A stretch of 64,000 nt of DNA from JAGVSZ01 sp963747775 (GCA_963747775.1 CAVVGT010000004.1:124001-188000), one strand, 5' to 3'; shown: positions 53,970 to 62,963, counted from the stretch's first letter. Notes: generated from the letters alone by a model not told the origin. Made by a program: numbers and translations.

Positions 53970-54893
53970 GTGGCGAACCCGCAGCACTTCCTGCAGTTCA
54001 GGGACCTCGCGCGCGAGGAGCTCGAGCACGTCTTCGAGCGCACGCGCTGGATCAAGGCGAAGTTCAAGCGCTACGAGCAGTACTGGCCGCTCGTCGACCG
54101 CACGCTGGTGATGATCTTCGAGAAGCAGTCCACGCGGACGCGCCTGTCGTTCGAGGCCGGCATGCACCAGCTCGGGGGCGCGGCGATCTTCCTGTCGACG
54201 CGCGACTCGCAGATGGGGCGCGGCGAGCCGGTCGAGGACGCCGCGCAGGTCATCTCCCGCATGTGCGACATCGTCATGATCCGCACCTTCGAGCAGGACA
54301 TCGTCGAGCGGTTCGCGCGCCACTCGCGCGTGCCGGTGATCAACGGTCTGACCGACGAGTACCACCCGTGCCAGATCCTCGCCGACATCTACACCTTCAT
54401 CGAGCATCGCGGCTCGATTCGCGGCCGGACCGTGGCCTGGATCGGCGACTCGAACAACGTGTGCTACACCTGGCTGCAGGCGGCGCAGGCGCTCGATTTC
54501 AAGCTGCACGTCTCGACTCCGCCCGGCTATGAAGTCGTGCCGGCGCGCGCCGGCGTGACCGGCACCGGCTATCACGAGGCGTTCGCGGACCCGATGGACG
54601 CGGCGCGGGGCGCGGACCTGGTCACGACCGACGTCTGGACGAGCATGGGCTTCGAGGCCGAGGCCGAGCAGCGCCGGAAGGCGTTCGCGAACTGGCAGGT
54701 CGACGCGAAGCTGATGCGCAACGCCAAGCCGGACGCGCTCTTCATGCACTGCCTGCCGGCGCATCGCGGCGAGGAAGTCGCCGCAGCGGTCATCGACGGC
54801 CCGCAGAGCGTGGTCTGGGACGAGGCGGAGAACCGGCTGCACGCCCAGAAAGCGCTCATCGAGTACCTGCTGCTCGGGCGGGTCAGCCCGTAG
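53970..54893 (+). CDS. argF: Ornithine carbamoyltransferase ArgF
   Basis: 307 aa; ornithine + carbamoyl phosphate to citrulline. Carbamoyl-phosphate loop FEKQSTRTRLSFE (STRT about 49-52), FLSTRDSQMGRGE, ornithine-binding HPCQILADIYT (about 125-135), WIGDSNNVCYTW, DVWTSMGFE and catalytic FMHCLPAHRGEE (HCLP). Start is a GTG at 53970, 14 bp after argD; no closer ATG in frame. Same frame as upstream noise, so length alone does not show the start; the family N-terminus does. Confidence 0.95.
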   Translation: MANPQHFLQFRDLAREELEHVFERTRWIKAKFKRYEQYWPLVDRTLVMIFEKQSTRTRLSFEAGMHQLGGAAIFLSTRDSQMGRGEPVEDAAQVISRMCDIVMIRTFEQDIVERFARHSRVPVINGLTDEYHPCQILADIYTFIEHRGSIRGRTVAWIGDSNNVCYTWLQAAQALDFKLHVSTPPGYEVVPARAGVTGTGYHEAFADPMDAARGADLVTTDVWTSMGFEAEAEQRRKAFANWQVDAKLMRNAKPDALFMHCLPAHRGEEVAAAVIDGPQSVVWDEAENRLHAQKALIEYLLLGRVSP

Positions 54894-54928
54894 CGGACGC
54901 CATTTCGGATCCGGGAATCCCGAGACAG

Positions 54929-56167
54929 ATGAAGAAGAGAGCGCACCCCAAGGTCAAGAAGGTGGTCCTCGCCTACTCCGGCGGGCTCGACACCTCCGTC
55001 ATCCTCAAGTGGCTTCAGGACGTGTACGGATGCGAGGTCGTCACGTTCACCGCCGACATCGGCCAGGGCGAGGAGCTCGAGCCCGCGCGCAAGAAAGCGA
55101 AGATGTTCGGCGTGAAGCAGATCTTCATCGAAGACTTGAAAGAGGAGTTCGTCCGCGACTTCGTCTTCCCGATGTTCCGTGCCAACGCGGTGTACGAGGG
55201 CGAGTACCTCCTTGGCACCTCGATCGCCCGGCCTCTCATCGCCAAGCACCTCGTGGAGGCCGCGCGCAAGACCGGCGCTGACGCGATCTCGCACGGCGCG
55301 ACCGGCAAGGGGAACGACCAGGTCCGCTTCGAGCTCGGCGCGTATGCCCTGATGCCGAACGTCAAGATCATCGCGCCCTGGCGCGAATGGGACCTGACCT
55401 CGCGCGAGAAGCTGCTCCGCTACGCCGACAAGCACGGCATCCCGGTCGACTTCAAGAAGCGCAAGGGGGGCGCGCCCTACTCGATGGACGCGAACCTGCT
55501 CCACATCTCCTATGAGGGGGGCATTCTCGAGGACCCGAACTTCGAGCCCGAAGAGTCGATGTGGCGCATCACGGTGAGCCCGGAGAAGGCGCCGAACCGG
55601 CCCGAGTACGTCGAGCTCCGCTACGAGAAGGGCGACATCGTCGCGCTCGACGGCGTGCGCATGACGCCGGCCACGGTGCTCGCGAGGCTGAACAAGCTGG
55701 GCGGCAAGCACGGCATCGGCCGGCTCGACATGGTCGAAAACCGGTACGTCGGGATGAAGTCGCGCGGTTGCTACGAGACGCCCGGCGGCACGATCATGCT
55801 AAAGGCGCACCGCGCAATGGAGTCGATCACCCTTGACCGCGAGGTCCTCGCGCTGAAGGACGACCTGATGCCGCGCTATGCGCGGCTCGTGTATAGCGGG
55901 TACTGGTTCAGCCCGGAGCGGCGCCTGCTGCAGAGTCTGATGGACACGTCGCAGCAGACGGTGAACGGCTCGGTGCGCCTGAAGCTCTACAAAGGCACCG
56001 TCATGACCGTCGGCCGCGAGTCGAAGACCGATTCGCTGTTCGACCCGGCGATCGTCACCTTCGAAGAGGATTACGGTGCCTACAACCAGGCCGACGCGGG
56101 CGGCTTCATCAAGCTGAATGCGCTGCGGATGCGCATTGCGGCCAATTTGAAGCGCAAGAAGCGCTGA
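54929..56167 (+). CDS. argG: Argininosuccinate synthase ArgG
   Basis: 412 aa; citrulline + aspartate + ATP to argininosuccinate. P-loop LAYSGGLDTSVILKWL (about 14-29), TFTADIGQGEELEPARKKA, SHGATGKGNDQVRFELG (about 118-134), IAPWREWDLTSREKL and SRGCYETPGGTIM. ATG at 54929, 35 bp after argF. A proline-rich RKGGAPYSMDANLLHISYEG segment is the subunit interface. argH is not in the window. Confidence 0.96.
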   Translation: MKKRAHPKVKKVVLAYSGGLDTSVILKWLQDVYGCEVVTFTADIGQGEELEPARKKAKMFGVKQIFIEDLKEEFVRDFVFPMFRANAVYEGEYLLGTSIARPLIAKHLVEAARKTGADAISHGATGKGNDQVRFELGAYALMPNVKIIAPWREWDLTSREKLLRYADKHGIPVDFKKRKGGAPYSMDANLLHISYEGGILEDPNFEPEESMWRITVSPEKAPNRPEYVELRYEKGDIVALDGVRMTPATVLARLNKLGGKHGIGRLDMVENRYVGMKSRGCYETPGGTIMLKAHRAMESITLDREVLALKDDLMPRYARLVYSGYWFSPERRLLQSLMDTSQQTVNGSVRLKLYKGTVMTVGRESKTDSLFDPAIVTFEEDYGAYNQADAGGFIKLNALRMRIAANLKRKKR

Positions 56168-56262
56168 TACTCCCAGCGCGGTGGCACGAGTGCCCGCACT
56201 TGCGCCGCATGCCCTGACGATGGTCAGCGCAGGAGAGGCCGGGCACGCGCAGCGCCGCTGAT

Positions 56263-56997
56263 ATGCGAATTCGCGTCCTGTCGGACCTGCACCTGGAAGC
56301 GGCGCCGTTCGATCCACCGGCTGTGGAGGCGGACGTCGTCGTGCTGGCCGGCGACATCCACAACGGGGCCGCCGGCGTCGAATGGGCGCAGCGCACTTTC
56401 AGGCAGCCGGTCCTCTACGTCGCCGGCAACCACGAGTCTTTCGACGCCGAGTTTCACGCGACCGCCGCGGCGTTGCGTGCCGCCGCCGAGGGCTCGAACG
56501 TCCAGGTGCTCGATTGCGGGGAGACCCTGATCGGCGGTGTGCGCTTCCTCGGCTGCACCCTCTGGACCGACTTCGAGCTCAACGGTGCGGCCGGGCGCGA
56601 TGCCGCGATCGAGGCGATACGCCGCATCGCGCCCGACTTCCACATCATCGCGTTCGGCGCGCGCACCTTCGCACCGGGCGACTGGCTCGCGCTGCATCGC
56701 GCGCACCGGGCGTGGCTGGCGGAGCGGCTCGCCGTTTCATTCGCCGACGCCACCGTGGTGGTGACGCACTTCCTTCCCCATCCGCGCAGCATCGCGCCGA
56801 AGTTCGCGGGTCACCCGCTGAACCCGGGGTTTGCCAGCCTGCTCGAGCCACTCGTCGGGCGCGCTTCGCTGTGGATCCACGGCCACACTCACGCGGCGAG
56901 CGACTACCGCGTCGCCGGCACGCGCGTCGTCTGCAATCCGCGCGGCTATCGGGACGAGCCGACCGGCTTCCGCGCGGACCTCGTCATCGATCTCTAG
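56263..56997 (+). CDS. Calcineurin-like metallophosphoesterase
   Basis: 244 aa, cytosolic. Metal ligands in order: RVLSDLHLE (Asp-x-His), VVLAGDIHNG, YVAGNHESFD (GNHE), TVVVTHFLPHPRS (His) and LWIHGHTHAAS (GHTH), so the dinuclear site is complete. Substrate unknown; relatives hydrolyse phosphomonoesters or diesters. Ribosome site GCAGGAGAGG before the region. It stands alone between argG and the glyoxylate genes. Confidence 0.9.
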   Translation: MRIRVLSDLHLEAAPFDPPAVEADVVVLAGDIHNGAAGVEWAQRTFRQPVLYVAGNHESFDAEFHATAAALRAAAEGSNVQVLDCGETLIGGVRFLGCTLWTDFELNGAAGRDAAIEAIRRIAPDFHIIAFGARTFAPGDWLALHRAHRAWLAERLAVSFADATVVVTHFLPHPRSIAPKFAGHPLNPGFASLLEPLVGRASLWIHGHTHAASDYRVAGTRVVCNPRGYRDEPTGFRADLVIDL

Positions 56998-57083
56998 CTT
57001 CGCTCCGGCCGGGGGCGCATGATCGCCGAGCGGCGCACCCGTCGCGGCGCCGTTTTCCGCATGCCGGAATCGCGCGCAATTTC

Positions 57084-57149
57084 TTGACACGTTTCTCGGA
57101 GTTCGCGTACCGTTTCATTATTCGCTCTTGTATTTCATAATCCGGAATA
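57084..57149 (+). promoter_or_regulatory. Promoter/operator region of the glyoxylate operon
   Basis: TTGACA at 57084-57089 with TACCGT at 57108-57113 (18-bp spacing) is one candidate promoter. Two near-identical direct repeats, TTTCATTATTCG (57113-57124) and TTTCATAATCCG (57133-57144), lie exactly 20 bp apart, and TATTTC-N7-GGAATA (57131-57149) is an imperfect inverted repeat. The area is AT-rich compared with its surroundings. gcl operons are commonly controlled by IclR-type repressors (AllR/GclR), which would fit, but no regulator gene is adjacent. Confidence 0.4.
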
Positions 57150-57165
57150 GTCCAGGAGGCCTTGC

Positions 57166-58954
57166 ATGCCCAAGATGACCGCCGCAGAAGCCGCAGTCCG
57201 CGTGATGGAAAACGAGGGCGTCGAACTGGTCTTCGGCATTCCCGGGGCCGCGATCCTGCCGCTCTACGACGCGATGCGGCACACGAAGATCAAGCATGTC
57301 CTGGTGCGCCACGAAGAGGGCGGCGGGCACATGGCCGAGGGCTACACCCGCGCACGCGTTGGAACAAGCGCGGGACGCATCGGCGTGAACATCGGGACGT
57401 CAGGGCCGGCGGGGACGGACATGATCACGTGCCTCTACTCCGCGATGGCCGACTCGATTCCGATCCTGTGCATCACCGGCCAGGCGCCCAGGGCGAAGCT
57501 GCACAAGGAGGACTTCCAGGCGATCGACATCGCCGCGATCGCGCGCCCCGTCACCAAGTGGGCGGTGACCGTGCTCGAGGCGGCCCAGGTGCCATGGGCG
57601 TTCCGCGAGGCGTTCCGCATCATGCGTTCCGGCCGCCCCGGCCCGGTGCTGATCGACCTGCCGCTGGACGTACAGCGGGAGCTGATCGAGTACAACCCCT
57701 GGTTCGACGTGCCGCTCGAGGTCTACAAGCCGCGCGCGCAGCGCAGGCAGATCGAGGCGGCGCTCGATCTCCTCGCCGAATCGAAGCGCCCGTTGATCGT
57801 GGCCGGCGGCGGCGTGATCAACGCCGACGCGTGCGACCTCCTGGTCGAGCTCGCCGAGCTCACGAACACCCCGGTGGTGCCGACGCTGATGGGCTGGGGC
57901 GCGATCCCCGACGACCATCCGCTGATGGCCGGCATGGTCGGGCTGCAGACGCAGCACCGTTACGGCAACGCCGACGTTCCTGAAAAGCGATTTCGTGCTG
58001 GGCCTCGGCAACCGCTGGGCGAACCGCCACACCGGCTCGGTCGAGGTCTATACCCGGGGCCGCAAGTTCGTGCACGTCGACGTCGAGCCGATGCAGATCG
58101 GTCGCGTGTTCGGCCCCGACCTCGGCATCGTGTCGGATGCGAAGGCGGCGCTCGAGCTCTTCGTCGAGGTGGCGCGCGAGCGGAAGAAGGGGAAGCTGCT
58201 CACCGACCGCACCCGCTGGGTCGCGGAGGTGCAGAAGCGCAAGCGCACGATGCTCCGGCGCACCGACTTCAAGAACACCCCGATCAAGCCGCAGCGCGTG
58301 TTCCACGAGATCAACCAGGCCTTCGATCGCGACACCACGTGCTTCGTCAGCTCGATCGGCCTCGGCCAGATCGCCTCGGGCCAGTTCCAGAAGGTCTTCA
58401 AGCCGCGCAACTACATCATCTGCGGCCAGGCCGGCCCGCTCGGCTGGATCATCCCCGCGGCGATCGGCGTGAAGCTCGCCGACCCGACGAAGGAAGTCGT
58501 CGGGATCGGCGGCGACTACGACTTCCAGTTCCTGATCGAGGAGCTCGCGGTCGGCGCGCAGTTCAACGTGCCGCTGGTGTTCGTGCTGATCAACAACTCG
58601 TACCTCGGGCTCATCCGCCAGGCGCAGAAAGGCTACAAGATGGACTACGAAGTGCAGCTGTCGTTCAAGAACATCAACTCGGCGGAGCTCGGCGAGTACG
58701 GCGTCGACTTCGTCAAGGTCGCCGAAGGCATGGGCTGCAAGGCGATCCGCGTCTTCGATCCGGAGAAGATCCAGGAGTCGCTCCAGGCCGCACGCACGCA
58801 GGCGAAGACGCTCCGGGTGCCGGTGGTGGTGGAGGTGATCACCGAGCGCGTGACCGACATCGCGATGGGACCGGAGATCGACAAGATCACCGAGTTCGAG
58901 GAGACCCTCGACGTCGAGGAGCCGGAGGAGTTCCTCGACCAGCTCGCGGCCTGA
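57166..58954 (+). CDS. gcl: Glyoxylate carboligase (tartronate-semialdehyde synthase), one frameshift
   Basis: ThDP-dependent enzyme joining two glyoxylates to tartronate semialdehyde and CO2, about 596 aa. N-terminal FGIPGAAILPLYDAM, HMAEGYTRARVGT, GTSGPAGTDMITCLYSAMAD, GQAPRAKLHKEDFQAIDIAA; C-terminal CGQAGPLGWIIPAAIGV, ThDP motif GIGGDYDFQFLIEELAVGAQ and NNSYLGLIRQAQKGYKMDY. One extra base near 57977 separates GNA from TFLKSDFVLGLGNRW. Residue 50 is Glu (RHEEGGGHMAEG) where the E. coli enzyme has Val51 in RHVEGASHMAEG. GGAGG (57155-57159) lies before ATG 57166. First gene of the glyoxylate-glycerate operon. Confidence 0.92.
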
Positions 58955-59019
58955 AATGCGGGCGCCGCCAAGGTTACGCGCAACCGGGATGACGCAGTTT
59001 CTCTGACAAGGAGACGAGC

Positions 59020-59925
59020 ATGAAGATCGGATTCATCGGGCTGGGCATCATGGGCGCGCCGATGGCGGGCCATTTGATCAAGGGCGGCCACGAGGTGTGG
59101 CTCTCCGACATAAAGCCGGTGCCGCCCGCACTGGTCGAGGCCGGCGGCAAGGCCGCGAAGAGCGCGAAGGAGGCGGCCGAGAAAGCCGACGTGATCATCA
59201 CGATGGTTCCCGACACGCCGCACGTCGACAGCGCGCTCTTCGGCGACCTCGGCGTGGCAAAAGGCCTCTCGAAGGGCAAGATCGTCGTCGACATGAGCTC
59301 GATCTCGCCGATCGCGACCAAGGAGTTCGCGAAGCGCATCAACCAGCTCGGCTGCGAGTACCTGGATGCGCCGGTGTCCGGGGGCGAGGTCGGGGCCAAG
59401 CAGGCGAGCCTCACGATCATGGTCGGCGGTGCCGACGCCACCTTCGAGAAGGTGAAGCCGCTGTTCCAGCTGATGGGCAAGAACATCACGCTCGTGGGCG
59501 GCAACGGCGACGGCCAGACCTGCAAGGTGGCGAACCAGATCATCGTCGGCGGCACGATCGCGATCGTCGGCGAGGCGCTGCTCTTCGCCGCCAAGGCGGG
59601 CGCCGATCCGGCGAAGGTGCGGCAAGCGCTGATGGGCGGCTTCGCGAACTCGCGCATCCTCGAAGTCCACGGAGAGCGCATGGTCAAGCGTTCGTTCGAC
59701 CCGGGCTTCCGCATCGAGCTGCACCTCAAGGACCTCTCGATCGCGCTCACGGGCGCGCGCAGCCTCCAGATGAGCCTCCCGCTCACGGCGATCACCCAGC
59801 AGCTCATGAACGCCTGCGCCTCGCGCGGCGGCAGCGGGTGGGATCACTCGGCCACGGTGAAGGCGCTCGAGCAGCTCGCGAACTTCGAGATCGGCCAGAA
59901 GAGCGGCCACGAGGAACTCGGCTAG
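59020..59925 (+). CDS. garR: 2-hydroxy-3-oxopropionate (tartronate semialdehyde) reductase
   Basis: 301 aa, beta-hydroxyacid dehydrogenase family; NAD(P)H reduction of tartronate semialdehyde to D-glycerate. Rossmann motif IGFIGLGIMGAPMAGHLIKG (about 3-22), substrate-binding DAPVSGGEVGAKQASLTIMVGG (about 118-139) with catalytic Lys in GNGDGQTCKVANQIIVGG (about 171) and the C-terminal KDLSIAL. AAGGAGACGAGC precedes ATG 59020. 65 bp after gcl and 12 bp before the kinase gene. Confidence 0.93.
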   Translation: MKIGFIGLGIMGAPMAGHLIKGGHEVWLSDIKPVPPALVEAGGKAAKSAKEAAEKADVIITMVPDTPHVDSALFGDLGVAKGLSKGKIVVDMSSISPIATKEFAKRINQLGCEYLDAPVSGGEVGAKQASLTIMVGGADATFEKVKPLFQLMGKNITLVGGNGDGQTCKVANQIIVGGTIAIVGEALLFAAKAGADPAKVRQALMGGFANSRILEVHGERMVKRSFDPGFRIELHLKDLSIALTGARSLQMSLPLTAITQQLMNACASRGGSGWDHSATVKALEQLANFEIGQKSGHEELG

Positions 59926-59937
59926 GCGGCGCGCCGC

Positions 59938-61221
59938 ATGCCTGCGAACGACCGCGAGCTGCTGCTCGCGATGTTTCGCGCCGCGGTCGAGGCCGTGTCG
60001 CCCGCGCGGTGCGTGCCGCCGCGCCTGCCTGCGCCGCCGCGCGGCCGCACCGTCGTCGTCGGTGCCGGAAAGGCTGCGGCCGCGATGGCGCAGGCGGTGG
60101 AGGCGCACTGGCGCGGGCCGCTCTCCGGCCTGGTCGTGACCCGGTACGGCCACGGCGCGCCGTGCCAACGGATCGAAGTTGTCGAGGCCGCCCATCCCGT
60201 CCCCGACGCGGCCGGCCGACGCGCGGCGAGCCGGATCCTCGAGGCCGTTCGCGGGCTCACTCGGGACGACCTCGTCCTCTGTCTCGTCTCCGGCGGCGGG
60301 TCGGCCCTCCTCGCCGCGCCGGCCGAGGGCCTCACCCTCGAGGACAAACAGGCGGTCAACAAGGCGCTCCTCAGGTCGGGCGCGAACATCGGCGAGATGA
60401 ACTGCGTGCGCAAGCACCTCTCGGCGATCAAGGGCGGACGGCTCGCCGCGGCCTGCGCGCCGGCGAAGGTCGTGACGCTGCTGATCTCCGACGTGCCGGG
60501 CGACGATCCGTCGGTGATCGCGTCCGGGCCGACCGTGCCCGACCCGACGACGTTCGCGGACGCGCTCGCGGTGCTCGCGAAGTACGACATCACCGAGCCG
60601 CGCGGGGTCCTGGAGCACCTGCGCGCCGCGCGCGACGAGTCGCCCAAGCCGGGCGACCCGCGACTCGCGCAGGGCGAGGTGGTCATGCTCGCCACGGCCC
60701 AGGATGCGCTGCGCGCCGGCGCAGACGTCGCGCGCGCGGCAGGCGTCGCGCCGGTGATCCTCGGCGACTCGATCGAGGGGGAAGCGCGCGACGTGGCGGC
60801 GGTGCACGCCGGCATTGCGCGCCAGGCCGCGCGCTACGGCGCGCAGGCGGGATCGATCGCCGCGCCGCCGTGCGTGCTCATCTCCGGAGGCGAGACCACG
60901 GTGACGGTGCGCGGCAACGGCCGCGGCGGCCGCAACGCCGAGTTCCTGCTGGCGCTCGCGGTCGCGCTGGACGGTCACCCGGGAATCGCCGCGATCGCCG
61001 CCGACACCGACGGCATCGACGGATCGGAGGACAACGCCGGCGCGCTTCTCGGTCCCGACAGCCTCGCGCGCGCCGCAGCGCTGCAGATCAGCGCGAAGCA
61101 ATGTCTGGCCGCGAACGACGGCTTCGGATTCTTCGCGGCGGTCGGCGATCTCGTCACGACCGGCCCGACGCGGACGAACGTGAACGACTTCCGTGCGATC
61201 CTGATACGCACAGGCAGGTGA
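59938..61221 (+). CDS. gckA: Glycerate 2-kinase (GckA/TtuD, MOFRL family)
   Basis: 427 aa, class II glycerate kinase, giving 2-phosphoglycerate. Segments: VVVGAGKAAAAMAQAVE (about 40-56), LVSGGGSALLAAPAEGLT (about 114-131), GANIGEMNCVRKHLSAIKGG (about 148-167, catalytic Lys region), LISDVPGDDPSVIASGPT, and the C-terminal MOFRL domain LISGGETTVTVRGNGRGGRN and DTDGIDGSEDNAGA. ATG at 59938 follows garR by 12 bp. With Gcl and GarR it feeds glyoxylate carbon into lower glycolysis. Confidence 0.93.
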   Translation: MPANDRELLLAMFRAAVEAVSPARCVPPRLPAPPRGRTVVVGAGKAAAAMAQAVEAHWRGPLSGLVVTRYGHGAPCQRIEVVEAAHPVPDAAGRRAASRILEAVRGLTRDDLVLCLVSGGGSALLAAPAEGLTLEDKQAVNKALLRSGANIGEMNCVRKHLSAIKGGRLAAACAPAKVVTLLISDVPGDDPSVIASGPTVPDPTTFADALAVLAKYDITEPRGVLEHLRAARDESPKPGDPRLAQGEVVMLATAQDALRAGADVARAAGVAPVILGDSIEGEARDVAAVHAGIARQAARYGAQAGSIAAPPCVLISGGETTVTVRGNGRGGRNAEFLLALAVALDGHPGIAAIAADTDGIDGSEDNAGALLGPDSLARAAALQISAKQCLAANDGFGFFAAVGDLVTTGPTRTNVNDFRAILIRTGR

Positions 61222-61225
61222 GGAC

Positions 61226-61597
61226 GTGACCCGGATCCGGATCAAGTGGCCCAAGGGCGAGCTGATCGCGCAGCTCGCGGACACGCCGACCGCCAAAGCC
61301 GTGGCAGCGGCGCTGCCCGCGACGTCGCGCGCCAACACCTGGGGCGAGGAGGTCTACTTCACGCTCGGCGCCGATGTCGAGCTCGAGCGCGACGCGCGCG
61401 AAGTCGTCGATCCCGGCACGGTCTGCTTCTGGGTGCAGGGCCGCTCGCTCGCCCTGCCCTACGGCCCGACCCCGGTGTCGCGCGGCAACGAGTGCCGGCT
61501 GGTCACGCGCGTGAACGTGCTCGGCAAGATCGAGGGCGATCCGCGCGCGCTCGCCTCGGTGCGCGATGGCGACGCCATCGAAGTTGCGCTCGCCTAA
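61226..61597 (+). CDS. Cyclophilin-like fold protein (TM1367/DUF369 type)
   Basis: 123 aa. Small beta-barrel protein of the cyclophilin-like family: RIRIKWPKGELIAQLADTPTA at the start, GEEVYFTLGADVELE, VVDPGTVCFWVQGRSLALPYGPTPVS and SRGNECRLVTRVNVLGKIEGD. Members lack proven isomerase activity; some occur as fragments of, or beside, amidase/allophanate-type genes. Starts with GTG at 61226, 4 bp after gckA, so cotranslated. Its role in glyoxylate or purine use is unknown. Confidence 0.8.
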   Translation: MTRIRIKWPKGELIAQLADTPTAKAVAAALPATSRANTWGEEVYFTLGADVELERDAREVVDPGTVCFWVQGRSLALPYGPTPVSRGNECRLVTRVNVLGKIEGDPRALASVRDGDAIEVALA

Positions 61598-61640
61598 GCA
61601 CGACCGCGTCCACAAGAACAGGCCGGATCAGGATGGGGAC

Positions 61641-61757
61641 ATGGAAAGCGACATCGTCGACTGGCTGAACCTCGGCATCCGCTGGCTGACCCGTTCGAAC
61701 AAAGGGGCAGACTCCCTTGTAGATCCCCCATTCCAGATCGATCTCGTGAGTGCCTAG
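61641..61757 (+). pseudogene. Duplicated, truncated 5' end of puuD
   Basis: Reads MESDIVDWLNLGIRWL then diverges to TRSNKGADSLVDPP… and stops at 61755-61757. The first 16 codons copy the true puuD start (MDNYIVDWLNLGIRWL) 126 bp downstream; 38 bp are identical. No good ribosome site. The tail of the open frame is made of dispersed repeat copy B. It is probably a by-product of a local duplication. Confidence 0.7.
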
Positions 61758-61814
61758 GAGAAGGCGATGGATAACTACATCGTCGACTGGCTGAACCTCG
61801 GCATCCGCTGGCTG
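61651..61814 (+). repeat. 38-bp direct repeat flanking repeat copy B
   Basis: Positions 61651-61688 and 61777-61814 are identical over 38 bp (both begin ACATCGTCGACTGG and end CATCCGCTGGCTG). The 88 bp between hold repeat copy B (61696-61736) and the puuD ribosome site. Confidence 0.9.
61696..61736 (+). repeat. Dispersed G-run/C-run repeat, copy B
   Basis: 41 bp, 32 identical to copy A at 8446-8486 with no gaps; the core CCCTTGTAGATCCCCCATTC is the best conserved part. The left arm AAAGGGGCAGACTCCCTT can form a short hairpin. Confidence 0.6.
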
Positions 61815-62963
61815 CATTTCATCGCCGGCGTCGCCTGGATCGGCGCTTCCCTCTACTTCGTCATGCTGGACATGTCGCTAGCGCCGCCGAAGAACCCCGC
61901 GGACGCGAAGCGCGGCGTGTTCGGCGAGCTCTGGGCGGTGCACGGCGGGGGCTTCTATCAGAGCCAGAAGTTCCTGGTCGGCCCGAAGGGCGAACCGCTG
62001 AGCGAGCACCTGCACTGGTCCAAGTGGGAGGCGTACACCACCTGGCTGTCGGGGATGGGGCTCCTCGCGATCATCTACTGGTACGGCGCGAATGCCTATC
62101 TCATCGACCGGTCGGTGATGGACCTGTCCGTACCGGCGGCGATCGCGATCTCGGCCGGCTCGCTGGTGATCGGCTGGGTGATCTACGACGCCCTCTGCAA
62201 AGCGATCAGCCACGAGCTCGCGCTCTCGATCATCGTGTACGTCCTGCTGGTCGCGGCGGCGTGGGGCTACGGCCAGGTGTTCGGCGGACGCGCCGCCTAC
62301 GTCCACGTCGGCGCCCTGATCGGAACGATCATGGTGTGGAACGTCTTCTTCCAGATCATTCCGGGGCAGAAGCAGATGGTGGCCGACATCCGCGCCGGCC
62401 GCGAGCCCGACCCGAAGCCCGGCATCGTCGGCAAGCAACGCAGCGTCCACAACACCTACTTCACGCTGCCGGTGCTGCTCATCATGATCAGCAACCACTA
62501 CCCGATGACGTACGGCAACAAGTACGGCTGGGCGATCCTCGCCGTCTTCATGCTCTCGGGCGCACTCATCCGGCAGTACTTCGTGCTGCGGCATGTCGGC
62601 AAGAACCTGGTCGCGCTGCCGGCCGCCGCGGTGGCGCTCCTGCTGGGCGTCGCGGTGGCGATCGCGCCGGCACCGCGCAGCGCGGCGCCGGCCGCAGCCG
62701 GCGTGAGCTTCGACGCAGTGCGGCCGATCATCGCCGAGCGTTGCGCCGTGTGCCACGCGGCCAAGCCGACCTTTCCGGGGTTCCAGCAACCGCCCGGCGG
62801 CCTGACCTTCGACACGCCGGAGCAGATCAAAGCCGCGGCACCGCGCATCCACCAGCAGACGATCGCCACGCAGACGATGCCGATCGGCAACCTCACCAAG
62901 ATGACCGACGACGAACGCGCGCTGCTCGGCAAGTGGCTTGCCGAGGGCGCGCCGCTCAAGTAG
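61767..62963 (+). CDS. puuD: Membrane urate hydroxylase (cytochrome c-linked urate oxidase) PuuD
   Basis: 398 aa. Eight or so membrane helices (residues about 10-300, DUF989 region: WLHFIAGVAWIGASLYFVML, WKAYTTWLSG-like KWEAYTTWLSGMGLLAIIYW, HNTYFTLPVLLIMISNHYP) followed by a C-terminal cytochrome c domain with heme motif CAVCH (about 327-331) and distal Met in ATQTMPIGNLTKM. Oxidises urate to 5-hydroxyisourate and passes electrons to the respiratory chain without peroxide. Ribosome site AGGAGAAGG before ATG 61767. The 5' end is duplicated just upstream. Followed by a purine permease. Confidence 0.93.
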   Translation: MDNYIVDWLNLGIRWLHFIAGVAWIGASLYFVMLDMSLAPPKNPADAKRGVFGELWAVHGGGFYQSQKFLVGPKGEPLSEHLHWSKWEAYTTWLSGMGLLAIIYWYGANAYLIDRSVMDLSVPAAIAISAGSLVIGWVIYDALCKAISHELALSIIVYVLLVAAAWGYGQVFGGRAAYVHVGALIGTIMVWNVFFQIIPGQKQMVADIRAGREPDPKPGIVGKQRSVHNTYFTLPVLLIMISNHYPMTYGNKYGWAILAVFMLSGALIRQYFVLRHVGKNLVALPAAAVALLLGVAVAIAPAPRSAAPAAAGVSFDAVRPIIAERCAVCHAAKPTFPGFQQPPGGLTFDTPEQIKAAAPRIHQQTIATQTMPIGNLTKMTDDERALLGKWLAEGAPLK

